Shown here: positions 5,734 to 12,106 of the stretch, in pieces
Layout of the letters: every line of letters begins with the position of its first letter
Position numbering within the stretch: the first letter of the stretch is position 1
NCBI GenBank assembly: GCA_945983015.1
Contig: CAMFSN010000049.1
Coordinates: forward strand, 1-12,106
From: an uncultured Bacteroidales bacterium
GTDB lineage: Bacteria > Bacteroidota > Bacteroidia > Bacteroidales > UBA932
DNA: 12,106 nt
Reading direction: 5' to 3'
Made by a program: the position numbers and the translations under genes
Notes under the pieces: model-generated
What the model saw: only the letters and a program-made list of their open reading frames with translations
Told to the model about the DNA's origin: nothing
Databases searched by the model: none

Positions 5734-6246
5734 TCATAAATCCTTAATAATCAAATCAAGTTTCCTCTCCAAATCCTCCAGAGAAGCGTCGTTTTCTATC
5801 AGATAATCCCAATGCTCCGGTTCCCTCTGGAAGGCAGACCTTTTTTCTGCCTGGGGATTCCTTTCGTATCTTTTCCGCTCTGAAGACCTTACAAGTATCA
5901 CCTTGTCGAACACATCCTTAAAAAGAGGCTTGTCCATAGCTATGGCAGACTCGAAAAAGACAGGATCAGAATCACTGCCGGCGGCAAATTCCAGAAAGTC
6001 CTCCAGCACCAGAGGATGCACTATAGTCTCCAGGGCAGCAAGTTTTTCCCTATCCCCGAAGACCTGCGAAAGCTGAGATATCTCCAGCCCCAGCTCAGAG
6101 TGAATCCTCTCTGCCAATTCTTTTCTCCCATAAAGAGCCTTGGTGCGGGAATCCGAGTCATACACGGAATAAGCCCTGGAGCGGAGTATCCTGCTCAACT
6201 CTGATTTTCCGCTGCCCATAAGACCTGTAATCAAGACTTTCCTCAT
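5734..6246 (-). CDS. coaE: Dephospho-CoA kinase
   Basis: CoaE catalyses the last step of coenzyme A synthesis, ATP-dependent phosphorylation of the 3'-hydroxyl of dephospho-CoA. Visible features are a P-loop near the start (GLMGSGKS), the acidic pair YDSDSRTK at the DAD position, IVHP, FFES, and the C-terminal ENDASLEDL segment common to the family. At 170 residues it is short against the usual 195-205, and the P-loop lacks the GGIGSGKS form, so it is a divergent member. I chose ATG at 6246, seven bases after the YbbR-like stop, because it begins directly with MRKVLITG. A longer frame to 6279 overlaps that gene and adds residues with no family match. Confidence 0.85.
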   Translation of the reverse strand: MRKVLITGLMGSGKSELSRILRSRAYSVYDSDSRTKALYGRKELAERIHSELGLEISQLSQVFGDREKLAALETIVHPLVLEDFLEFAAGSDSDPVFFESAIAMDKPLFKDVFDKVILVRSSERKRYERNPQAEKRSAFQREPEHWDYLIENDASLEDLERKLDLIIKDL

Positions 6247-6253
6247 AGGATTC

Positions 6254-7180
6254 TCATTCAGATGTCTCCACACAGTCACAAAACTGCGGACTGCACTCCC
6301 AGTCGAGAGCCACGTCAGGCAGATTCTCCGCCCTAATCATACACTTTCCTGTAAGAGAGGTACTAAACTCCTGATAATCTATATAAAAGGAGGTGTTCTG
6401 AGCAGGGGCTCCGGAAATCGGAAAAATGAAACGATAAGTCACCTTAGCCACGGAAGGAAAGACAGTCAGTTGCTTTCCGGCAGGCAGATTCTTCACTCCT
6501 ACGTTCACCAGAGTGGAATACTCCACGAATCTGCTGACGTTCTGAGAATAGGTTATCTCATTTTGAGAAAGACGCATCCCTGCAGGAGTCTCCAAAGCCA
6601 CCACCCCGTGCAGAGAATGATTCACATCCTTATGCACTATCTGACGGGTCAGAATCTTATCCAAAGACTCAAGTCTGACAGGATCTCCATATACGTAAAC
6701 CGAATCCTGAGAAAGACTCATCTCACCATAGAGCATATACTGGTCCTGACAAGTGATAAAGGACACAGGATATACCGGCAGTCTCTTATAACTCTCCTGC
6801 AAAAAACGGAAAATCAAAGAATGAGAAAGGAAAGACTTCACACTGACTGAAGGTCCGAAAAGTTCGGAAGCGTATTTAAATAAAGAATTGTCGCTTATGG
6901 CATAAAAATCCCCATCCCTGTGGACAAGATCCGCAGGGTCCACATTCAAATTGACTGTCCTTTTGGAACTCAAGGCCAATTTCAGCAGTGAAAAACCGGA
7001 ACCGGACACTGCTGCAGTCACGGTGACACTCTCTCCGGAGACATTACTGTGACCCACCAGATTGCTATGAGCGAGTACCCGCACACTAACTATATCCGAC
7101 GTTGTCTCCGAAAGGTTTGCCACCAACCAGATAAACAGCGAAGCCAAAAGAGCCAACAATATGGAAACCGACCTCTTCAC
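6254..7180 (-). CDS. YbbR-like domain protein
   Basis: This is a membrane-anchored envelope protein of 308 residues. Residues 4-22 (SVSILLALLASLFIWLVAN) form one transmembrane anchor, and the rest is predicted outside the cytoplasm as repeated short beta-rich segments. The ANLSE motif after the membrane span and repeated stretches of the SVYVYGDP type resemble the YbbR/CdaR family. In Firmicutes this family regulates the diadenylate cyclase CdaA. No cyclase is visible here, so that role should not be transferred. The start codon is GTG (7178-7180), seven bases after the yajC stop. This gene between yajC and coaE is, as I recall, a common order in Bacteroidota. Confidence 0.8.
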   Translation of the reverse strand: MKRSVSILLALLASLFIWLVANLSETTSDIVSVRVLAHSNLVGHSNVSGESVTVTAAVSGSGFSLLKLALSSKRTVNLNVDPADLVHRDGDFYAISDNSLFKYASELFGPSVSVKSFLSHSLIFRFLQESYKRLPVYPVSFITCQDQYMLYGEMSLSQDSVYVYGDPVRLESLDKILTRQIVHKDVNHSLHGVVALETPAGMRLSQNEITYSQNVSRFVEYSTLVNVGVKNLPAGKQLTVFPSVAKVTYRFIFPISGAPAQNTSFYIDYQEFSTSLTGKCMIRAENLPDVALDWECSPQFCDCVETSE

Positions 7181-7186
7181 CTGCCT

Positions 7187-7513
7187 TTAAGCCTGTGTAG
7201 TAGAATTAGGATCCTTCTGCAGACAAGTCTTGTCCACACGAATCTTCACTTCTCCATCCACCTTAAGAAGGACGGTCTTCTCATCCACGTCAGCGATAGT
7301 ACCGTAGATGCCACCGGCGGTAATCACCTTGTCCCCTTTCTTCAGTTCTGAGCGGAACTTCTCCAATTCCTTCTGCTGCTTGCGCTGTGGGCGAATCATA
7401 AAGAGCCACATTATGAGGAACATAAGCAGCATCATAATCCAGAAACTCCAAGATCCGGCACCACCCGCATTTCCTGCGGCCTGTGTCTGTAAAATTGTAA
7501 AAATTGAATTCAT
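7187..7513 (-). CDS. yajC: Preprotein translocase subunit YajC
   Basis: YajC is a small accessory membrane protein of the Sec translocon, associated with SecDF. The 108 residues show a short alanine/glycine-rich N-terminus, one transmembrane helix (about residues 23-40, IMMLLMFLIMWLFMIRPQ), and a small cytoplasmic domain. The hallmarks MIRPQRKQQKE and LKKGDKVITAGGIYGTI are both present. It starts five bases after the nusB stop and an AGAAG sequence precedes the ATG. Confidence 0.95.
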   Translation of the reverse strand: MNSIFTILQTQAAGNAGGAGSWSFWIMMLLMFLIMWLFMIRPQRKQQKELEKFRSELKKGDKVITAGGIYGTIADVDEKTVLLKVDGEVKIRVDKTCLQKDPNSTTQA

Positions 7514-7518
7514 ATCTT

Positions 7519-8436
7519 CTATTGATTGTTAATTAGTTTATCCAGCAAACCATTGACAAAGCCCTTGCTCTCGGGAGTACTGAAGAATTTGGATATCTCC
7601 ACGTACTCGTTCAGAATCACCTTCGCGGGCGTATCAGGGAAAGCCGCAGCCTCCGCCATTCCACACACTATCAGGGCCAAGTCAGTAACACATACCCTCT
7701 TGATATCCCAATTCGGGGTCAGCTGCGAAATCTTCTCCAGATCCTTATGATAGTCAGCTACAGACCTGCGTATCAGGGCATAAGCGAAATCCTGATCGGA
7801 GTTCTTCTCCTTGCCGCTCTGCATCTGACTCAAGAACAGCTCCGGCAGGGCCCACTGTTTACCCGCTGCCAATTCATCCAAAGTGCGGCAACAACAGGTC
7901 AGCGCGTAATCCAAGTCATTGTTCCACCAGATGGACTGCCCCTCCAGGATACTCTCCAGCTCCTCATTATCTGCCAATTCCTTTTCAAAGAAGCTGCACC
8001 ACAGATCGGCATCCGCCTTTAGCGAAGGCTGCGGAGCATTCATATACTCGGCATAATAATCTGAAGCCTTAAGGGCATCGTAAAGATGCCAAAGCAGGGC
8101 GTCGTACTCCTGCCAACTCAGTTTTTTCTTGTTAATTATCTTGTTAAAATCCGGATCTGAGGCCAAAATGGCGGCAATGCCATTGCTAGCGAAACGCATA
8201 TTCGGATTTCTTTCTTCTTCAGTAGGGTGAAATTTATTTCTGGCCGCTTCAATTCTGGCACGGGAGTGCTCGGTCAACGCGGGAAGCAGGGCCAGCATAA
8301 AGAGATACAAATCCCTTGTTCCCTGACAGAGGGCGTCAAATTGGGATTGAGCCTGTGCCAGAGACATAGAAGGATTTTCGGCAAAAGCGTACACTGTCTT
8401 AAAAACTTTAATACGCAAGATTCTTCTGTTAAGCAT
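7519..8436 (-). CDS. nusB: Transcription antitermination factor NusB (extended)
   Basis: NusB binds boxA RNA together with S10 and supports antitermination on ribosomal RNA operons. At 305 residues this is the long Bacteroidota form, about twice the size of E. coli NusB. The N-terminus MLNRRILRIKVFKTVYAF corresponds to the start of the fold. A lineage-specific middle part follows, and the classical C-terminal signature is VILNEYVEISKFFSTPESKG (residues 272-291) then FVNGLLDKL. The ATG at 8436 is the first gene of a six-gene unit (nusB, yajC, YbbR-like, coaE, DUF5606, rimO). Its -7 box is at 8458-8465, giving a leader of under 20 bases. Confidence 0.93.
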   Translation of the reverse strand: MLNRRILRIKVFKTVYAFAENPSMSLAQAQSQFDALCQGTRDLYLFMLALLPALTEHSRARIEAARNKFHPTEEERNPNMRFASNGIAAILASDPDFNKIINKKKLSWQEYDALLWHLYDALKASDYYAEYMNAPQPSLKADADLWCSFFEKELADNEELESILEGQSIWWNNDLDYALTCCCRTLDELAAGKQWALPELFLSQMQSGKEKNSDQDFAYALIRRSVADYHKDLEKISQLTPNWDIKRVCVTDLALIVCGMAEAAAFPDTPAKVILNEYVEISKFFSTPESKGFVNGLLDKLINNQ

Positions 8437-8457
8437 CGATTATGTCAATTTTTCCTG

Positions 8458-8465
8458 CAAAGATA
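8458..8465 (-). promoter_or_regulatory. -7 box of the nusB operon promoter
   Basis: TATCTTTG on the minus strand matches TAnnTTTG and is placed to start transcription about 15-20 bases before nusB. The bases about 20 upstream read TTAG rather than TTTG, so the -33 element is weak. Confidence 0.55.
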
Positions 8466-8486
8466 ATATCTATTCAAAAATTATTC

Positions 8487-8494
8487 TAATTTTG
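8487..8494 (+). promoter_or_regulatory. -7 box of the DUF3276-pnp operon promoter
   Basis: TAATTTTG matches TAnnTTTG on the plus strand, 21 bases from the divergent nusB box. It would give an AT-rich leader of about 75 bases before the ATG at 8574. No clear -33 element is seen. I see no strong hairpin in that leader. Confidence 0.45.
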
Positions 8495-8573
8495 CAGAAG
8501 TAATTTCTAAGAATAACACAGAAAAAAGTAGAGAAAAAGTAAAGTTGACTACACTACAAAACACTTTATATTT

Positions 8574-8906
8574 ATGTATAGGAATGATTTTGATACCCCT
8601 AGGGGTGAAAGAGGAGCGGAAGATGTTTTTTCCTATCCGGTAAAAGCCGGAAAACGCACTTATTTTTTCGACGTTAAATCGACCAAAGGTCGCAAGGATT
8701 TCTATTTGACCATCACAGAAAGCAAGAGGCAGAACAACCCTGACGGAACTTTCACTTATGACAAGCATAAGATTTTCCTGTATAAGGAAGATTTCGAGAA
8801 GTTCAAGGCAGGTCTGGAAGAAGCCCTCAAGTATGTAAAGGACGAATGCTTCGGTGGTGAAATCCCTGTAGAAAAACACGAAAGCCCTGACGAAGATGTT
8901 TTTTAA
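8574..8906 (+). CDS. DUF3276 (PUR-like) nucleic-acid-binding protein
   Basis: This 110-residue protein belongs to the DUF3276 family, a bacterial relative of PUR-alpha. The Borrelia member (BpuR) binds single-stranded DNA and RNA. The family core is clear: GKRTYFFDVKSTKGRKDFYLTITESK, then YDKHKIFLYKEDFEKF, then a helix (EEALKYVKDE). A short acidic tail ends the protein. No signal peptide is present. The last codons overlap the start of the first phosphorylase (ATGTTTTTTAA), so translation is probably coupled. A nucleic-acid-binding protein at the head of a purine salvage operon might act as a regulator, but nothing here shows that directly. Confidence 0.9.
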   Translation: MYRNDFDTPRGERGAEDVFSYPVKAGKRTYFFDVKSTKGRKDFYLTITESKRQNNPDGTFTYDKHKIFLYKEDFEKFKAGLEEALKYVKDECFGGEIPVEKHESPDEDVF

Positions 8907-9717
8907 GGACTACCGCCAAGCCGCAGATTATATTCTATCAAAGACTTCGGGAAAGCAACCAAGCGTAGGAATCATTCTAGGCAGCGGACTGGGGTCATTG
9001 GCAGATATAATAGAGAATCCCGTGGTCATCCCCTACAGGGATATTCCGGGATTTCCGGTCAGCACTGCCGTAGGACATAAGGGAAATCTTATCTTCGGGC
9101 AAATAGCAGGACATAATGTACTGGCGATGCAGGGACGCTTCCATTACTATGAAGGCTACCCTATGGAGTCGGTCACTATGCCGGTGAGGGTGATGAAACT
9201 GCTGGGCGTGGAGACTTTGCTGGTTTCAAATGCAGCCGGAGGAGTGAATTTCGGCTTCAAGGTAGGAGACCTGATGATCATCAAAGACCAGATAAACCTG
9301 CTGCCTAACCCACTGATCGGAGCTAATCTGGATGAATTCGGAACCCGTTTCCCTGATATGACCAGGCCATTCGACCCTGAACTCATAAAAAGAGTCAAGC
9401 AGATAGCCGAAGGGATTGGAATCAGCCTCAGGGAAGGCGTCTATGTAGGCGATACAGGTCCAAGTTACGAGACCCCTGCCGAGTATAATTATTACAGGCT
9501 CATAGGTGGAGATGCCGTAGGTATGAGCACTGTTCCCGAAGTCATAGTGGCCAGACACTGTTCTATCCGCTGCTTCGGTATGTCCGTCATAACCAACGAA
9601 ACTCACGAGGAATTCGACGAGGAATACACCAATGACGGAGATGATGTGGTGGAAGCAGCCAATGCGGCAGCCGCCAAGATGACTCAAATATTTATAGAAT
9701 TGATCAAGACACTATGA
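8896..9717 (+). CDS. Purine nucleoside phosphorylase, paralogue 1
   Basis: It splits purine nucleosides with phosphate into base and (deoxy)ribose 1-phosphate. The 273-residue protein is of the trimeric low-molecular-mass type (PNP/MTAP family). Phosphate and catalytic motifs are intact: GSGLG (29-33), His61 in VGHKG, RFHYYEGY with His83, and SNAAGG (111-116). The base-binding Glu192 (YETPAE) and the VGMSTVPE segment are also there. At the human Asn243 position it has Asn234 (VITNE), as expected for inosine/guanosine specificity. At the human His257 position, 14 residues on, it has Gly248. The start overlaps the DUF3276 gene by 11 bases. The next gene is a close paralogue overlapping in ATGA. 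Confidence 0.93.
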   Translation: MFFKDYRQAADYILSKTSGKQPSVGIILGSGLGSLADIIENPVVIPYRDIPGFPVSTAVGHKGNLIFGQIAGHNVLAMQGRFHYYEGYPMESVTMPVRVMKLLGVETLLVSNAAGGVNFGFKVGDLMIIKDQINLLPNPLIGANLDEFGTRFPDMTRPFDPELIKRVKQIAEGIGISLREGVYVGDTGPSYETPAEYNYYRLIGGDAVGMSTVPEVIVARHCSIRCFGMSVITNETHEEFDEEYTNDGDDVVEAANAAAAKMTQIFIELIKTL

Positions 9718-10541
9718 CACAGAAGATGAATGCCTATACTGCCGCTGCGCAGTATATCAAAGACTGTATCAAGGGTCAAAGCCCTTATGTGGGAATAGTA
9801 TTGGGAAGCGGACTTGGCGCCCTGGCGGACCATATCCAAAATCCTGTCACCATCCCTTACAAAGATATTCCAGGATTTCCGGAAAGTACCGCAGTAGGTC
9901 ACAAAGGGAATCTCATATTCGGAGACCTGGCAGGTAAGAAAGTCCTCGCTATGCAGGGCCGTTTCCATTACTATGAAGGCTACACGATGGAGCAGGTCAC
10001 CTTCCCTGTAAGAGTTATGAAACTCCTGGGCATATCCTATCTCTTCGTTTCCAACGCTGCTGGTGGACTTAATCTCAGCTATTCCATCGGAGACCTGGTC
10101 GTACTTAAAGACCACATCAATCTCCTGCCTAATCCTCTGATAGGACCAAACCTCGAGGAGTTCGGGCCTCGTTTCCCTGATATGACCAGACCTTATGATT
10201 CCGGGCTCAGGAAACTCGCCCACGAGATAGCCGCCGAAATGGGACTCAAACTGCAGGATGGCGTGTACATAGGATGCACAGGACCTTGCTACGAAACCCC
10301 TGCAGAATACAAGTTCTTCCGTAAGATAGGCAGTGACGTAGTGGGAATGAGTACCATCCCTGAGATTATAGTGGCCCGTCACTGCGGACTCACCTGCTTC
10401 GGAATGTCAGTGGTAACGGATCTCGCCCACGACGATATGCCGGAGGACTATCATACCGACGGAGAAGAAATAGTAAAGGCAGCCGATCAAGCTGCTTGCA
10501 AGATGACTGCCTTGTTCGAAAAGATGATAGAAAGACTCTAG
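9714..10541 (+). CDS. Purine nucleoside phosphorylase, paralogue 2
   Basis: This is a second 275-residue member of the trimeric PNP/MTAP family, aligning without gaps to its neighbour over about 250 residues, with about two-thirds identity by eye. Motifs are intact: GSGLG (31-35), His63, His85 in RFHYYEGY, SNAAGG, Glu194 (YETPAE) and VGMSTIPE. The difference that matters is Asp236 (VVTDL) where the neighbour has Asn. In human enzymes this position is Asn243 in PNP (6-oxopurines) and Asp in methylthioadenosine phosphorylase (6-aminopurines). Retention of Glu194 argues the opposite way, so it may have broadened rather than switched specificity. Gly250 replaces the 5'-hydroxyl-binding His. The start was chosen for the ATGA overlap with paralogue 1; a second ATG lies four codons downstream. 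It ends five bases from the convergent rny. Confidence 0.93.
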   Translation: MTQKMNAYTAAAQYIKDCIKGQSPYVGIVLGSGLGALADHIQNPVTIPYKDIPGFPESTAVGHKGNLIFGDLAGKKVLAMQGRFHYYEGYTMEQVTFPVRVMKLLGISYLFVSNAAGGLNLSYSIGDLVVLKDHINLLPNPLIGPNLEEFGPRFPDMTRPYDSGLRKLAHEIAAEMGLKLQDGVYIGCTGPCYETPAEYKFFRKIGSDVVGMSTIPEIIVARHCGLTCFGMSVVTDLAHDDMPEDYHTDGEEIVKAADQAACKMTALFEKMIERL

Positions 10542-10546
10542 CTCTC

Positions 10547-12061
10547 TTACTTGGCTATAGCCACTGAGCGGGTCTCTCTAATCACCGTAATTTTAACTTG
10601 ACCTGGATAGGTCATCTCATCCTGAATGCGCTGAGCGATGTCAGTGGACAGGCGAGCCGCCTGTTCGTCAGAGACTTCCTCAGCGCCTACTATTACACGG
10701 AGTTCCCTACCGGCCTGGATGGCGTAGGACTTGGTGACTCCCTTGTAAGAGCTGGCGAGATCTTCCATACCCTTTAGTCTCTTAATGTAACTCTCGATAA
10801 CCTCACGACGGGCTCCAGGACGGGCGCCGCTAATGGCATCGCCTACCAGAACCAGAGGTGAATAGATGGAAGTCATCTCCATCTCCTCGTGGTGAGAGCC
10901 TACAGCGTTCACCACCTCCGGACGCTCCTTGTACTGCTCTGCGAGCTTGGCACCCAGAAGTGCGTGAGGCAGTTCCGGATCCTCCTCGCTGACCTTACCT
11001 ATATCGTGCAATAGTCCGGCACGCTTCGCAAGCTTAGGATTCAGGCCAAGTTCCGCTGCCAGGATGGAACAGATATTGGCCACCTCCCTGGAGTGCTGCA
11101 GAAGGTTTTGTCCATAGGAAGAACGATACTTCATACGGCCAATGAGTTTGACCAACTCTATGTTCATACCGTGAATTCCCAGGTCTATGCAGGTCCTCTT
11201 ACCAGTCTCAAGTATCTCTTCCTCAAGCTGACGGCTAACCTTCGTCACCACTTCCTCGATACGGGCAGGATGGATACGACCATCTATAACGAGCTGATGC
11301 AGAGCAAGTCTGGCCACTTCCCTTCTCACCGGATCGAAAGCAGAAAGCAGAATGGCATCAGGAGTGTCATCCACTACTATCTCCACCCCTGTGGCTGCCT
11401 CCAAAGCCCTGATGTTACGACCTTCCCTTCCTATGATACGTCCCTTCACATCGTCATTCTCAATAGGGAAAGTGGTAACGGCATTCTCAATGGCAGTCTC
11501 AGTGGCAGTACGCTGTATAGTGTTGATAACGATACGCTTTGCCTCCTTGGATGCATTCAGACGGGCCTCGTCCATAGTGTCGTTGATATAGGACTGAGCC
11601 TCGCTGCGGGCCTCGGCCTTCATACTCTCCACGAGCATATTCTTAGCCTCATTGGCACTGATTCCGGCTACAGCCTCGAGTTCCTTCTTAGCCTGCTCTA
11701 TGAGCTTTTCAGCTTCCTGCTCCTTTTTAGCGAGTCTGTCCCTATCCGCGTTGAGCTGAGATTTCTGAGACTCCAAGTCCTTCTGACGACGGCCAAGTTC
11801 CGAAGAAAGCTGATTCAGGGAAGTCTCCTTGCTGCGGATATTATTCTCCCTGTCCCTAAGCTGATTGTTCTTATCGTTCACCTTACGGTCATAATCGCTT
11901 TTGAGCTGAAGAAAATGCTCCTTTGCCTCTAGCATTTTACTCTGCTTGATGTTCTCAGCATCGGCAGTAGCCTTCTCGATAATGGAATTAGCCCTACCTT
12001 TATATACAAGGCGGTACACTGCGATATAAATGGTCAGAGCTATAATAGCACCTCCCAAAGC
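10547..12061 (-). CDS. rny: Ribonuclease Y, truncated at its 5' end
   Basis: RNase Y is a membrane-anchored endoribonuclease that initiates mRNA decay. About 504 genuine residues are present. A partial transmembrane helix comes first (GGAIIALTIYIAVYRLV). A long charged coiled coil follows (about residues 30-190 of the visible frame), then a KH domain (about 205-265, with KGRIIGREGRNIRALE). The HD domain has His357-Asp358 in LLHDIGK, and SHHEEME and GARPGARRE are also seen. The first residues of the protein are missing because the contig stops. The apparent GTG start at 12076 and the residues MYKRQ are adapter sequence. The true coding sequence enters at 12061 in the ALGG codons. It is convergent with the phosphorylase operon, with a five-base gap and no terminator between them. 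Confidence 0.95.
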   Translation of the reverse strand, partial: ALGGAIIALTIYIAVYRLVYKGRANSIIEKATADAENIKQSKMLEAKEHFLQLKSDYDRKVNDKNNQLRDRENNIRSKETSLNQLSSELGRRQKDLESQKSQLNADRDRLAKKEQEAEKLIEQAKKELEAVAGISANEAKNMLVESMKAEARSEAQSYINDTMDEARLNASKEAKRIVINTIQRTATETAIENAVTTFPIENDDVKGRIIGREGRNIRALEAATGVEIVVDDTPDAILLSAFDPVRREVARLALHQLVIDGRIHPARIEEVVTKVSRQLEEEILETGKRTCIDLGIHGMNIELVKLIGRMKYRSSYGQNLLQHSREVANICSILAAELGLNPKLAKRAGLLHDIGKVSEEDPELPHALLGAKLAEQYKERPEVVNAVGSHHEEMEMTSIYSPLVLVGDAISGARPGARREVIESYIKRLKGMEDLASSYKGVTKSYAIQAGRELRVIVGAEEVSDEQAARLSTDIAQRIQDEMTYPGQVKITVIRETRSVAIAK

Positions 12062-12106
12062 CTGTCTCTTATACACATCTGACGCTGCCGACGACTCCTT
12101 ACGTGT
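12062..12106. other. Nextera adapter contamination
   Basis: Bases 12062-12094 match the reverse complement of the Nextera transposase adapter (CTGTCTCTTATACACATCT followed by GACGCTGCCGACGA). The next eight bases, CTCCTTAC (12095-12102), are the reverse complement of GTAAGGAG, which I recall as the i5 index S505. GTGT (12103-12106) is the start of the P5 adapter. The 45 bases are sequencing-library read-through and not part of the genome. Confidence 0.98.

Noticed and set aside
8545..8572. Sigma70-like promoter TTGACT, 16-base spacer, TATATT before the DUF3276 gene
   Set aside because: The -10 lies directly against the ATG at 8574 and Bacteroidota do not use this consensus. The TAnnTTTG box at 8487-8494 is a better candidate.
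9226..10382. Long minus-strand open frames (153 and 232 codons) antisense to the two phosphorylase genes
   Set aside because: They lie in the same relative position in both paralogues, so they mirror the shared coding sequence and codon use. No start signals or family resemblance. The plus-strand genes are certain.
12074..12076. GTG start codon for RNase Y at 12076
   Set aside because: It lies inside the Nextera adapter. The gene is truncated and its true start is beyond the contig.
1..12106. CRISPR arrays, insertion sequences, prophage genes, defence systems
   Set aside because: No spaced direct repeats, transposase, integrase or defence-type proteins are seen in any reading frame.

Overview
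The window looks like chromosomal DNA of an uncultured Bacteroidales (Bacteroidota) species, taken from an Illumina/Nextera assembly. Three things point to Bacteroidota. The promoter-like sites match the Bacteroidota -7 box TAnnTTTG rather than a sigma70 -10 box. The family set (extended NusB, DUF5606, DUF3276/PUR-like protein, TPP-riboswitch-controlled TonB receptor) is typical of the phylum. Shine-Dalgarno sequences are mostly weak or absent. The genus cannot be fixed from the sequence. The content is mainly housekeeping, and I see no mobile element, CRISPR array or defence system.

Layout. Positions 1-290 are a GC-rich stretch without a convincing gene, holding one strong imperfect palindrome (158-201). 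Then, on the minus strand, come a terminator (291-324), tRNA-Phe (329-401) with its own promoter, and a TonB-dependent outer-membrane receptor (472-2726) broken by a one-base frameshift near 850. The receptor is preceded by a TPP riboswitch (2770-2856). A terminator-like hairpin between them contains the receptor start codon. Upstream of the riboswitch lies a glutaminyl-peptide cyclotransferase (2880-3638, minus). It diverges from the RNase P RNA gene rnpB (3683-3988, plus) across a very compact, mirror-symmetric promoter pair.

A tight minus-strand operon fills 3992-8436. In transcription order it is nusB, yajC, a YbbR-like gene, coaE, a DUF5606 gene and rimO, with gaps of 4-7 bases or overlaps throughout. 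It ends against the 3' end of rnpB. Divergent from nusB is a plus-strand operon of a DUF3276 nucleic-acid-binding protein and two tandem purine nucleoside phosphorylase paralogues (8574-10541), again with overlapping stop and start codons. RNase Y (rny) converges on it from the right and is cut by the end of the contig.

The last 45 bases (12062-12106) are not genomic. They are Nextera transposase adapter read-through, an eight-base index and the start of the P5 adapter. The apparent RNase Y N-terminus MYKRQ is therefore an artefact.

How the genes relate: the minus-strand operon combines transcription antitermination (NusB), protein export (YajC), envelope (YbbR), CoA synthesis (CoaE) and ribosomal protein S12 modification (RimO). 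The plus operon is a purine salvage unit. The riboswitch assigns the TonB receptor to thiamine uptake. The best leads for follow-up are the riboswitch whose terminator sequesters the start codon, and the tandem phosphorylases that differ at a known purine-specificity residue.
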